This document shows positions 8,799 to 18,810 of a DNA stretch of 64,000 nucleotides, piece after piece. The translations under genes and the position numbers were made by a program. Numbering within the stretch: the first letter of the stretch is position 1; every line of letters begins with the position of its first letter. Below the pieces are notes generated by a model. That model was not told the DNA's origin, did no database searches, and saw nothing but the letters and a program-made list of their open reading frames with translations. Source of the DNA: Adenanthera pavonina (Eukaryota; Streptophyta; Magnoliopsida; Fabales; Fabaceae); the NCBI GenBank assembly GCA_026686845.1, contig JAIVEN010000001.1:33162001-33226000 (forward strand), written 5' to 3'.

Positions 8799-10964
8799 TC
8801 AATTCTTCTTTGTCTTGATCTTCTTGCTGTAGGATTTCCTTTTTCCTTTTCCAGATTGCTCAGCAGCAGTCTTTCCAGTTTGCCCAGTCTTTCCAGTTTG
8901 CCCAGACTTCTCCCCCTTTTTGGCATCATCAGGAAGGCCAACAAAGTCAGCCGGAGGAGGGATCTGAGAGACAGGAATAGCACGAAGGGGCACAGGAGCA
9001 AAAGGAATTTCAGCTGGAGGATCAGTGCTTGGTTCCTCGTCAGAGACTTCCAGCAGCTCCTGCATTGCCTGTCTGGAAAGAGCTAGTTGAGCCCTTTGTT
9101 CTTCTGATAGCCCATAAGCAGCAAGAGAAGAGGAGGCTGGTTTAGCAGGAGGAAACATTTCTTCCAGCCTTTTCCTCTGAGCTTCCAGTAAAGCATTGTG
9201 AGCAATAGCAACAAGGTCAGCAACAGGTACAATGCTTCTTTCTTCAGTGCTCACATCTTCTTGCATGGAGGAGCTTGAAATGGCTGCCACCAGTTTTTCA
9301 ACTTGCTCAGATTCTTGAGTGGACAGAATTGATTCCTGAGCAACTTCTTGCATGGGCTCATGAGGACTTGTCTGCTGAAGTCCTTCTTCTTCTTCCAATC
9401 CATAGTCCAAGGGTGGACCAGGACTTAGTGTTCTCATTGCACCAGCACCATCATGGTCAGAGGAGGCAAACTCGAAGGGGCTTGGAGGCTCAGGAGTTGG
9501 AGATAGAGTAGGCTCAGGGACACCAGGCTGAGGTGGAGCTGAAGTGGTAGGAATAGCATTCCTTATATCTTCATAAGCATCAGCCACCACCTTCATGTTC
9601 ACAGCCAACTGATGGATCTGATCTTGTAGATGAGCAAATTTGGCATTTTGCTCATCTCTTATGCTGAGAATGAGTGTTGACAGACTGTCAAACAACTCAG
9701 TGACCTTTGTTGGCTTGGCCCGTGAGGAGGGAGTGGCAGGAGGGTGAGTAGGCCTGGAGGGAGATGGGATTGGCTGAGAAGGCTGAGGTACAGATTTGCT
9801 AGGGGCCTCAGAGGTGCCTTCTTGTTGGAGGGAGTCATCAGCAGCAAAGAACAGATCTTCAGATTTCCCTGCTCCCTTTCCAACCCATCTGCCTTCATCT
9901 CGTTCAATACCCATCCTTTGCAGTTCCTCTTCTTTGAATGCCTCAGTGAGTTTCCCTTTCCCCTTTTCAATGTGTTGAATTCTAGCATGCTGCAGGATTC
10001 TTGAAATAATTGCAGCATAGGGGAGTGTGGAATCCTTCCTCTGATCCCTTGCTTTTATCATTCTCTGGAGGATGATATGACCCATGTTAATCAGCTTCCC
10101 ACGAATGATAGCAGTCATCACATGAGCCTCTACCCTTGTTATCAAGTTGAAGCTGCCACCCTTGTTGAATATGATCCTGGACACTATATAGTGCAGGATT
10201 CTGACTTGTACACTTAGGTCTGTGGGCTTCAAGAGATTTATAGTTGGCCTGTTTTCCCTTCTCCTGAACAAGGTGTCCAAGATAGTGCTCTCTTTGTAGT
10301 TCAGGAAGGATCCTCCTTCTTCATCCTCTGTGCTTGCCTCATCCATGTATCCAGAGGCTGTAATGTCAATTTTCAGCCCATCTTGTCTTGGGATTTCCAG
10401 AACTTCATTGATTGTCTCATCAGCAAGCCAGATGGTCCTAGATCTTAAAGTGACCTCCCATTTCCTTTTCTTGTTGTTATATTGAAGAGAGGCATACCAA
10501 GTCTTCACTACTTCATCATCATATTTTTCAGCAATTTCCAACAGGTTTTTGTATCTTATCAACCATAATGCAGCATCAAAGTTGTTGGATATCAAAAATT
10601 GCTCCAAATTTACACAGTGAGGCTTGATTACCTTTTTGCTTGAAAACTTGGCAGAAAACTCTTCTTGAATCTCAGGAGTGCTCCAAAGTGGTAATGTGGT
10701 AAGTTCAAATTCTCCAGATTGTGTAGAAGAGGAGGAAGCCACAGCAGCAGTTTCACCCGAAGGGACTGCAGATTTTGAAAAGGAAGGCCCAGTTTTCTGA
10801 GAATCTGCCTTGGAAGAAGATTTCTGGCGTTTAGAAGGGGTAGCTTTACTGGGTTCGGCCTTTCTCTTGGATTTTTCTCCTTCTTTTGTAGCATATTGGG
10901 ATTTAGCAGTTCTTTTTGGCCGAGTTCCAGCTTGTCCTGCTCCAGGGATCTTTACTCTCGCCAT
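8799..10964 (-). CDS. Sirevirus B 3' ORF (aORF), intact, 721 residues, function unknown
   Basis: ATG at 10964 (MARVKIPGAG), 721 codons, no internal stop. Residues 1-60 are strongly basic; about 90-330 form the conserved block (PLWSTPEIQEEF, NNFDAALWLIRYKNLLEI, YDDEVVKTWYAS, TIWLADETINEVLEIP, GSFLNYKESTILDTLFRR), which I recognise as the plant transposon-associated domain common in 3' ORFs of plant elements. Residues about 375-425 are Pro/Ser-rich; about 425-475 look like a coiled coil; then comes an acidic Pro-rich region and a basic end (KGKRKSYSKK). It stands where some Sireviruses carry an env-like gene, but I see no signal peptide or membrane segment, so an envelope role is not supported. 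The four copies in this window share this ORF, which suggests it matters to the element. Confidence 0.8.
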   Translation of the reverse strand: MARVKIPGAGQAGTRPKRTAKSQYATKEGEKSKRKAEPSKATPSKRQKSSSKADSQKTGPSFSKSAVPSGETAAVASSSSTQSGEFELTTLPLWSTPEIQEEFSAKFSSKKVIKPHCVNLEQFLISNNFDAALWLIRYKNLLEIAEKYDDEVVKTWYASLQYNNKKRKWEVTLRSRTIWLADETINEVLEIPRQDGLKIDITASGYMDEASTEDEEGGSFLNYKESTILDTLFRRRENRPTINLLKPTDLSVQVRILHYIVSRIIFNKGGSFNLITRVEAHVMTAIIRGKLINMGHIILQRMIKARDQRKDSTLPYAAIISRILQHARIQHIEKGKGKLTEAFKEEELQRMGIERDEGRWVGKGAGKSEDLFFAADDSLQQEGTSEAPSKSVPQPSQPIPSPSRPTHPPATPSSRAKPTKVTELFDSLSTLILSIRDEQNAKFAHLQDQIHQLAVNMKVVADAYEDIRNAIPTTSAPPQPGVPEPTLSPTPEPPSPFEFASSDHDGAGAMRTLSPGPPLDYGLEEEEGLQQTSPHEPMQEVAQESILSTQESEQVEKLVAAISSSSMQEDVSTEERSIVPVADLVAIAHNALLEAQRKRLEEMFPPAKPASSSLAAYGLSEEQRAQLALSRQAMQELLEVSDEEPSTDPPAEIPFAPVPLRAIPVSQIPPPADFVGLPDDAKKGEKSGQTGKTGQTGKTAAEQSGKGKRKSYSKKIKTKKN

Positions 10965-11962
10965 TTTTCAGTGGAATGAAGCAAAATGTTGTCAAGGAAG
11001 AGTTTATAGGATGCGAATGGAGGATTAATTGGTGAAGAATGACGGTTTTTGGACAGGAGTTAAGAGAATTTAAGAAAGAATCAGAACGGATTCAGAGAGG
11101 TTACAGATAGGGCTGCGTCTGTTCTGAGGAAAACCGTAGCATTTAACGTGTGTAACCGTCTGACAGACGAATTTTGAGGGGTCAAAATTTGAACTTCGGG
11201 CAGTTACAAGTTAAACCGTTCAGCATAGCTTACTGACAGACGAATTTTCATCTTGAAAGTTCGTCTGACAGTGGCTTGAAACAAGCAATACAAGGACAAC
11301 AGACGAATTTTGTTCCAACAAAGTTCGAATGTTGAATAGAGAAAGGCAGTTAACAATCAAACAATCAATCAATCAGACGAATTAAACAGGCAGAGCTGCA
11401 TCTTTTAACAATTCAGCATGTAGGACATGTTTCAACAGACGAATATTGAACTGAAAATTCGAATTTTCTAACTATGTAAAGATTGTCCAACATTCGCATG
11501 TTAGGAGATAAAATATTGTGCAGCAATGATGGACAACCATAATATTGAAATTTCTGATTTTGAAAATTCGAACTTTCAAGTGTCAACAGACGAATTTCGA
11601 GGCATTACAGAGAACTGTTCCAGGGCATAACATGCCGAAGTTCGTCTGTTAGTGAACTGAAATTCGAATGTTGACCATATTGACCATGTCAGAAGCACAT
11701 TTTATTAAGCAAAATCCGTTTAACATACATTTAAAATGCGAATTTCATCTTTAAAAACTTACAGAATGGATCCAAAACTTTAGGATTTACATCATTCATT
11801 CCACTTTTTGGTTGTTCCATTCTGACGTGCTCCACTCTTCAAGTTTATTGCCATTGATTTTCACAGGGAGCACCTGCAGCTTAGATTAAACATACTCCGA
11901 AGCTCAAGTTAGAATTAATTCTGATATTGAAAATTTTAATGACAGAATTGCATGAAAACATC
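10965..11962 (-). promoter_or_regulatory. pol-aORF spacer of B with LTR-like motifs and TATA-like box
   Basis: 998 noncoding bases between pol stop and aORF start. It contains several ACAGACGAATTT and AAATTCGAA-like motifs like those in the LTR. A minus-strand CCTATAAACT box stands at 11001-11010, 37-46 bases before the aORF ATG. The length is the same in E (997 bases) and similar in A (1029). I infer an internal promoter that drives the aORF separately from the genomic transcript. Confidence 0.55.
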
Positions 11963-14900
11963 TTACAGTTCATTGGGGTTTACCATCCCCAATTCTCTCC
12001 TTATTTTACAAAGTCTGTCTTCTGGCAGAGGTTTTGTAAGTATATCAGCAAATTGATCCTCTGTTGGGATGTACTCCAATCTGACTTCTCCTTTCAGAAT
12101 ATGATCTCTTATGAAGTGATGCCTGACTTCAATATGCTTTGTTCTTGAGTGCATGACAGGATTCTTGGTGATATTTATGGCACTCTGGTTGTCACACATG
12201 ATTGGTATCTCTTTTATTTTGATCTCAAGATCTTCAAGCTGCTGTTTCATCCAGATGACTTGGGCACAACAGCTTCCAGCTGCAACATACTCAGCTTCTG
12301 CAGTAGATAAGGCTACACTGTTTTGCTTTTTGCTGAACCATGAAACTAGGGATCCTCCAAGGAACTGACAGGTTCCACTTGTACTTTTTCTGTCAGTTTT
12401 AGATCCTGCAAAATCAGCATCAGTGTATCCTTTGAGGTCTTCTCCATTGCCTTTTGGATACCAAAGACCCATTTGTGATGTTCCAATAAGATATCTAAAA
12501 ATTCTTTTCACAGCTGTTGCATGGGATTCTTTGGGGCATGATTGGAACCTTGCACACATGCAGACACTGAACATAATGTCAGGTCTGCTGGCAGTTAGGT
12601 ACAGCAGAGATCCAATCATTCTCCTGTACTGAGTAATGTCAAACATCTTTCCATTCTCATCCATGTCTAGTTTGGTTGCAGTAGCCATAGGTGTTCCCAT
12701 TGGCTTGGCATTCTCCATCCCAAACTTCTTTAGCAGCTCCTTCAGATACTTGGATTGACTGAGAAAGATGCCATCATCAAGCTGTCTGATTTGCAATCCA
12801 AGGAAGAAGTTGAGTTCACCCATCATGGACATCTCGAATTCTCCCTGCATTAACTCAGAAAATTTCTTGCAAAGAGTTTCATTAGTAGCACCGAAAATAA
12901 TATCATCAACATAGATTTGAACAATCAGTAAATCTTTATTCTCTTTCTTAGTGAATAAAGTTGTGTCAACTTTGCCTCTATTAAACCCTTGTTCAGTTAG
13001 AAAATTGCTCAACCTCTCATACCATGCTCTAGGGGCTTGTTTTAAACCATAAAGAGCCTTCTTCAGCTTGTAAACATGGTTTGCTTTAGTAGAATCTTCA
13101 AAACCAGGAGGTTGATCTACATAAACTTCTTCCATGATATATCCATTTAAAAAGGCACTCTTTACATCCATTTGATATAGTAAAATATTTTTCATGCATG
13201 CATATGCTAGCAGTATTCTTATAGCCTCTAGCCTAGCTACTGGTGCAAAGGTTTCTTCAAAATCAATACCTTCTTCCTGATTATACCCTTTAGCAACCAG
13301 TCTAGCCTTATTTCTTATTATTGTTCCAGATTCATCCAGTTTATTTCTGAAAACCCATTTGGTACCTATAACAGGATGATTTTTGGGCCTGCGAACTAAA
13401 TTCCAAACATGATTTCTTTCAAACTGATTTAATTCATCTTGCATAGCTAAAATCCAGTAATCCTCAGTTAAGGCTTCCTCAGCACATTTAGGTTCAATTT
13501 GAGAAATAAAAGCGCAGTTGAGCATTTGATCCCTTAACTGTTTTCTGGTTTTAACTTTCTCTTGAACATTCCCTATTACTTGATCAACAGGGTGATTCCT
13601 TTGATATCTCCAAGCTTTAGGGAGTTCTTGAGTTGTTTCTTCAATATTTTTTTCATTAAACTCTTGCTCCTGGATATCTTCCTCTATATCAATAGATTCA
13701 GATATCTTTGGAGGTTCAGTTTTACTTTTGTCAGAAATTCCCAGTTTTTCAAAATTGATAGTTAGATCATCTTCATGTTTTGACACAGCTTCATTTTCAA
13801 TGAAAACTACATGCACTGATTCTTCTACTATATTTGATCTTTTATTATAAACTCTATAAGCCTTACTCCTACTTGAATAGCCCAAGAATATACCTTCATC
13901 GGATTTGGCATCAAACTTACCCAGATTTTCTTTCCCATTGTTGTGAATGAAGCATTTGCACCCGAACACATGGAGGTGTGATAAATTTGGCTTTCTTCCT
14001 TTGTACAGCTCATAAGGGGTCTTCCCAAGGATTGGTCTGATGTAGGCTCTGTTTATGATGTAACTAGCTGTATTCACTGCATCAGCCCAGAACACTTGAG
14101 AGAGTTCCTTCTCATTTAGCATCGCTCTTGCCATTTCTCCAATGGTTCTGTTCTTCCTTTCCACCACTCCATTTTGTTGAGGAGTTCTTGGTGCTGAGAA
14201 GTTGTGGTCGATTCCATGCTCATTGCAGTACTCCAGGAAGTATGCATTTTCAAATTCTCCTCCATGGTCTGACCTGATAGACACAATAGAAATACCTTTC
14301 TCATTTTGCACTTTCTTAGCTAAGGTTACAAATGCATCAAAGGTATCACTTTTGGAGGAAAGAAACAATGTCCAAGTGAATCTAGAGTAATCATCTACAA
14401 TTACAAGCACATACAGATTACCACCAAGACTTTTCACTCTAGATGGTCCAATTAAGTCCATATGCAACAATTCAAGTGGTCTTGTTGTTGTTATTACATT
14501 TTTAGATTTGAAGGATGCTTTGGTTTGTTTTCCTCTTAGGCATGCATCACATTCTTTATCCTTTTCAAAAGATATTTTAGGAAGACCAGTTACTAGCTCA
14601 TTTTTAATCAGTTTAGACAATTGATTCATGTTGACATGAGCTAATCTCCTATGCCATAGCCAACTGTCATTATTCTGACTAATCAAACATACAGAATCCA
14701 AGGGAGGAAGTTCATCAAGGTCAATAGTGTAACAGTTACCATCCCTTTGAGCTTTGAGAATTACTTTGTGATCACTTTTTCTGATGACCAGGCAAAACTT
14801 TGAGTCAAACAGCACCCAGTTTCCTTTGTCACAAGTCTGACTCACGCTTAGCAAGTTGTGGTTGAGGCCAATCACAAACAGCACCTCTTCAATGGATGTT

Positions 14901-15085
14901 TCTGGATTTTTGCCCACAATTCCAATACCAGTGATTTTGCCATATTGGTCACCTCCAAAGGTGACCTTTCCTCCTTTCTTGTCTCTAAGGGTGATGAACT
15001 TCTCCTTATCACCAGTCATGTGACTTGAGCAGACACTGTCTATATACCATTTGTTGCTTTTCTTAACTTTGAGACAGACCTGCAA
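11963..15085 (-). CDS. pol: Sirevirus B pol polyprotein (protease, integrase, RT, RNase H)
   Basis: About 1040 codons with no stop. The order is copia type. Protease active-site Asp is at 16 in DSVCSSHMTG (Val where Gly or Ala is usual). Integrase zinc finger is H145, H150, C179, C182; the integrase catalytic triad is D210, D273, E309 (PQQNGVVERKNRT). RT has D640 (YQMDVKSAFLNG) and YVDD at 725-728; RNase H has D889, E930 (STAEAEY) and D965 (CDNQSA). The end is LGMVNPNEL. The first codon in the open frame is not ATG (TTG at 15085); the frame is open from just after an upstream TAA and lies -1 to gag, so it is probably made as a gag-pol fusion. All catalytic residues are present, so this copy may be active. 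Confidence 0.92.
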   Translation of the reverse strand: MQVCLKVKKSNKWYIDSVCSSHMTGDKEKFITLRDKKGGKVTFGGDQYGKITGIGIVGKNPETSIEEVLFVIGLNHNLLSVSQTCDKGNWVLFDSKFCLVIRKSDHKVILKAQRDGNCYTIDLDELPPLDSVCLISQNNDSWLWHRRLAHVNMNQLSKLIKNELVTGLPKISFEKDKECDACLRGKQTKASFKSKNVITTTRPLELLHMDLIGPSRVKSLGGNLYVLVIVDDYSRFTWTLFLSSKSDTFDAFVTLAKKVQNEKGISIVSIRSDHGGEFENAYFLEYCNEHGIDHNFSAPRTPQQNGVVERKNRTIGEMARAMLNEKELSQVFWADAVNTASYIINRAYIRPILGKTPYELYKGRKPNLSHLHVFGCKCFIHNNGKENLGKFDAKSDEGIFLGYSSRSKAYRVYNKRSNIVEESVHVVFIENEAVSKHEDDLTINFEKLGISDKSKTEPPKISESIDIEEDIQEQEFNEKNIEETTQELPKAWRYQRNHPVDQVIGNVQEKVKTRKQLRDQMLNCAFISQIEPKCAEEALTEDYWILAMQDELNQFERNHVWNLVRRPKNHPVIGTKWVFRNKLDESGTIIRNKARLVAKGYNQEEGIDFEETFAPVARLEAIRILLAYACMKNILLYQMDVKSAFLNGYIMEEVYVDQPPGFEDSTKANHVYKLKKALYGLKQAPRAWYERLSNFLTEQGFNRGKVDTTLFTKKENKDLLIVQIYVDDIIFGATNETLCKKFSELMQGEFEMSMMGELNFFLGLQIRQLDDGIFLSQSKYLKELLKKFGMENAKPMGTPMATATKLDMDENGKMFDITQYRRMIGSLLYLTASRPDIMFSVCMCARFQSCPKESHATAVKRIFRYLIGTSQMGLWYPKGNGEDLKGYTDADFAGSKTDRKSTSGTCQFLGGSLVSWFSKKQNSVALSTAEAEYVAAGSCCAQVIWMKQQLEDLEIKIKEIPIMCDNQSAINITKNPVMHSRTKHIEVRHHFIRDHILKGEVRLEYIPTEDQFADILTKPLPEDRLCKIRRELGMVNPNEL

Positions 15086-15093
15086 AACAAAGT

Positions 15094-16893
15094 TTATGTT
15101 TTTCTTTTAGGTACCCAAATTTGCTTGGGTCCTTTTCGGTCAGTGAGTAATTCCCTAGATGCAGAGGCAACTTTGGGAACCCATTCAGTTTTCCTGCCTA
15201 GCCCATTTTTCTTCAATGCACAAGAACTGGAAATATGTCCCTTTTTGTTACAGAAATGACAGGTAATGAATGGACTGCTAGATTGAGTTGTAGGAAGAAA
15301 ACAATGCAAATAATACTTCTGTTTAGCATGCCTGGGTTGATCATATGTTTCAATGTGAGGTGATGCATCATTTTCCTTTTTATTATTGTTAGCATGCACA
15401 AAATGTCTCATATACATATTCTGATTTTTCTTCCTGATCTTTTCCTTGACTGCACATGGATCATAGCCAAGACCAGCTTTTCCTTGTGATATTCTTTGGC
15501 TCCCCATCAAGGCAAACAACATATCTTTACCTCTAGTGAGCCTAGACATGCTTTTAACTAGATAATCATTAGTTTGCTTGAGTTCAGTGCATGAGGTGCA
15601 GCAGACAGATTCAGTCGGAGGTAAAGAGGCAATTTCAGAAACTATGCTTTGAGACTTCAGCTTAATTATCCTTTTCTTTGCTAGTTTTAGTTCTTTAGCA
15701 ACTTTGATAAATTCATCATGAAGCTCATGAAATGCATCTAGTAATTCAGAATAGGAAGGTTCAGATTCATATACCTCTTCTTCCTGATCACTGCTGTGTG
15801 AGGGTGTGGCTTCCTCAGAAGCAAGTGCCATCAGACAAATGTTGGCAATCTCATCCTCATCTTCTTCTTCCTCATCTGAGCTGTTGCCCCATATAGATGA
15901 GATGTAGGCCTTCTTCTTCTTTCCCTTATCAGCAACTTTCTTTTCCTTTTCTTGTTTCTTGAGGAATTGGGGGCAGTCCCACTTTATGTGTCCCTGCTTC
16001 TTGCATTCATAGCAAGTCACAGGTTCTTTTGTCTCTTTCTTGCTTTCTCCAGCTGCTCCTTTCTTGAAGAATCTCTTGTTTTTCTTCTTGCTGTAGAATC
16101 TTCCGAATTTTCTAACCATCATTGCCAGAGTTTCTTCATCCAGATCATCTCCTTCATCAGATTCTTTTTCCTTTTCATCAGCAGCTTTGAGGGCAAGGCC
16201 TTTCTTCTTCCTGTCCATCCCAGCTTCCTTGAGTGCTTTGATTTTTCCTTCATATTCCTCAAGGCTGCCAAAGAGAGCTGTGACAGAAGTCATAGATTCT
16301 CCTCTGGCTTCTTCTATAGCTGTTACCTTGGGCTGCCATTCCAGAGGGAGAGCTCTGAGTATTTTTCTTACTTTCTCAGACTGAGTGTATTCATTTCCCA
16401 GGCTTTTGAGTTGATTCACAATGAGGGTGAATCTCTTTTGTAGCTCCTTTACAGTTTCTCCTTCAGCCATTCTAAAGCTCTCATACTCCCCAATGCATGT
16501 GTTCAGTCTGTTCTCCCTGACTCCAGATGTTCCTTCATGAGCAATCTGCAGAGTATCCCACATTTCTTTTGCAGTGGTGCATTGCGAGACTCTGTAAAAT
16601 TCGTCTTGATTCAGGGCACTGACTAAACAGTGTTTTGCTTTGAAATTCAGTAGGGCTCTCCTTCTGTCCTCATCATTCCATTCTGCTTCCAGCTTCTCTT
16701 TGTGTCCTCCATCTTCAGTTAGAGCCATTGGAATGAAATCCCATTTTTCAATGACTGACCAGATGTCAAGATCAATTGATTGGAGGTAGATCTGCATTCT
16801 CATTTTCCAGTACCCATAATGCTCTCCACTGAAGCCTGGTGGTCTGTTAGTATTGTTCCCTTCAGGGAGTATACTCTCTCCAAAGCCAGCCAT
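15094..16893 (-). CDS. gag: Sirevirus B gag polyprotein, 599 residues
   Basis: I place the start at ATG 16893 (MAGFGESILPEG); the open frame extends 18 codons further up to a GTG in the primer site, which is not a plausible start. The N-terminal half holds the capsid-like region (FSGEHYGYWKMRMQIYL, FKAKHCLVSALNQDEFYRV, LPLEWQPKVTAIEE). A first zinc knuckle CYECKKQGHIKWDC is at about residues 294-307 and a second CHFCNKKGHISSSC near 540-555, with an acidic stretch and a coiled-coil-like Lys-rich region between. Two knuckles and a long C-terminal half fit Sirevirus gags. It ends TAA at 15094-15096, nine to ten bases before the pol reading begins in another frame. It forms the particle that packages element RNA in the cytoplasm. 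Confidence 0.9.
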   Translation of the reverse strand: MAGFGESILPEGNNTNRPPGFSGEHYGYWKMRMQIYLQSIDLDIWSVIEKWDFIPMALTEDGGHKEKLEAEWNDEDRRRALLNFKAKHCLVSALNQDEFYRVSQCTTAKEMWDTLQIAHEGTSGVRENRLNTCIGEYESFRMAEGETVKELQKRFTLIVNQLKSLGNEYTQSEKVRKILRALPLEWQPKVTAIEEARGESMTSVTALFGSLEEYEGKIKALKEAGMDRKKKGLALKAADEKEKESDEGDDLDEETLAMMVRKFGRFYSKKKNKRFFKKGAAGESKKETKEPVTCYECKKQGHIKWDCPQFLKKQEKEKKVADKGKKKKAYISSIWGNSSDEEEEDEDEIANICLMALASEEATPSHSSDQEEEVYESEPSYSELLDAFHELHDEFIKVAKELKLAKKRIIKLKSQSIVSEIASLPPTESVCCTSCTELKQTNDYLVKSMSRLTRGKDMLFALMGSQRISQGKAGLGYDPCAVKEKIRKKNQNMYMRHFVHANNNKKENDASPHIETYDQPRHAKQKYYLHCFLPTTQSSSPFITCHFCNKKGHISSSCALKKNGLGRKTEWVPKVASASRELLTDRKGPKQIWVPKRKT

Positions 16894-16934
16894 CTTAATT
16901 CCCGGACTGTGAGTTCCTTTGTATGGGAATCCGG

Positions 16935-16946
16935 GCTCTGATACCA
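16935..16946 (-). other. Primer binding site of copia B
   Basis: Minus-strand TGGTATCAGAGC, two bases from the LTR end, complementary to initiator tRNA-Met. The same site is repeated at 6667-6678. Confidence 0.88.
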
Positions 16947-16948
16947 CT

Positions 16949-18810
16949 TGTTAGCAAGGCTGACTTCCCAAGAGGGGGGGTGAATTGGGAAGATTGAAAT
17001 TTTTCTGCACAAAGTGAAGTAAGTGAAGATATCACAGTATAATGAAAACAATGCGTAAAACAGAGCAAGCTGAAAAGTAAAGATAGGGAGAAGAAGACTC
17101 AGTAATTTATCCTGGTTCGGTCCTTCCACTTGACCTACATCCAGTCCCCAAGACACCTCTTGGGATTTATCCACTATACAGCAAGAATTTCAATGGGCTT
17201 CTTGCAAAGGCCACAGTACACGAATTTTCTCTGTTTCTGAGCTCTCTCAAACTCTCCAAGCACTTACACTGTGTGCTTCCCAATCCCCTTGTGAATATCC
17301 CTCACAAGTAAATCTATCTTCCAGATGAAGAGTAGATTGATTACAATGAAATAACTCTCTTGAAAGGAGTAGATATGAAAGTTTAGGTGCAAGACTGGAA
17401 GTTAAGAGGGTAAAAGCTTTTGAGAAGAAAATTCAGCAGAGATTCAGTATATACAAGTTTGATTCGTTACCCATAACTTCAAATGATGTTGTATTTATAG
17501 ATTTAGGTCTCAAATATCCGTTAGAGACTAAATCTATCCGTTGGAGAAGTTATTCAACGGTTACTCTAAAAAAACTATCCGTTTACCAACCGCATTTAAT
17601 GTCTCTGACATACTGAAATTCGAATTTCGGTTGGCCAACAGATGAATTTCGAAGGAATCGTAGATTAAAGCTTCCAACGTTACATCAGGAAGTTCGTCTG
17701 TTCATAAAGTGAAATTCGAATTTTGAAACTTACAAAACATTTTCACAATGTGACATACGAATTTTCAAGAAGAAAGTTTTTCGGTTAAGTATGAACAGTG
17801 TTTTCAATTTTCTACAGTGCCTTCGAAATTCGAATTTTGGATCCCCAAAATTCGTCTGTTCATTGAACTAAAAAGGGACACAGTAGATAACTTTCTTTGA
17901 AATTCGAATTTTGGAAAGGCAAAATTCGTCTGTCAGAGAAACTCTTTTCAGACTCATCTTGTCATTCGAATGTTGCAAGTTCTTATCATTCGTATGTCAA
18001 TGTTTCATTTCAATAGACTTAAGAACTTAGCTTCTGAAATTCGAATTTCAATGTTCAAAGTTCGTCTGTCAGAGAGCAGTTTTGAAACTTAAATCACTTT
18101 TGATCTCAGATGAACTTTAACATAGTTACAGACGAATTTCTTCAGTTTTCTCAAATTTTGTTTTGCTTGAAATTCGAATTTTGAGAACCCAAAGTTCGTC
18201 TGTTGCAAAGAAGCATCTTTCAGACTTATATGAAAGTTCGAATGTTGCAACTTCAAAATTCGTCTGTCAGAGAGCATTTTTCAAACTGAATTTCGTTTTG
18301 ATTTCAGATGCACTTTATCATAGTTTCAGACGAATTTCTTTGATTTTTACAAACTTCATTTTACTTGAAATTCGAATTTTGAAAGTGTGAAGTTCGTCTG
18401 TTACAAAAGGCCTCTTTTCAGACTAGATGAAAATTCGAATTTTGAACCACCAAAATTCGTCTGACAGAGAGCAGTCTCTTCAGACTTATTCAGTTTTAGC
18501 TTGAAATTCGAATTTCCAAAGGCAAAGTTCGAATTTCTAACTTGACAGTTCAGTTTAAACTTTCAACCTTCGTCTGTTTGAAGGTATTTTTCAAATGTTC
18601 AAAGATTTAACATAAAATCAAAGTTTGAAAACATCTTTTCTTCAAATCAAAATCTTTTACCCAATTATATCAAAAACTAAAGATCCTACAAAAGATCTAA
18701 CAACATATACTCAGATAATCTTCACTTGAACCAGCTTTGTTCTTCTTTGATATCTTCAATCCAAGCTCTTGGGTGTTGGTTTTAACATCATCAAAACTCT
18801 TGATTCAACA
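16949..18810 (-). repeat. LTR of Sirevirus B, right copy (5' LTR of the complete unit)
   Basis: 1862 bases, same length as the left copy; I noted two substitutions (near 17643 and 17658) by eye. Unusually, it is followed on the right by a purine tract and a second aORF copy, so it serves as both 5' LTR of one unit and 3' LTR of a neighbouring partial unit. TATA box at 17491-17500 (minus). Confidence 0.92.

Noticed and set aside
8856..9086. Several 60-130 codon ORFs opposite or out of frame to the aORF copies (also near 9275, 9659, 9744, 19543, 54453)
   Set aside because: They are frame shadows of the aORF on the same or opposite strand, and they repeat wherever the aORF repeats.
16894..16947. 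Upstream extension of gag B to a GTG start
   Set aside because: The extension begins inside the primer binding site and uses a non-ATG codon; ATG at 16893 agrees with the gag start of A and E.
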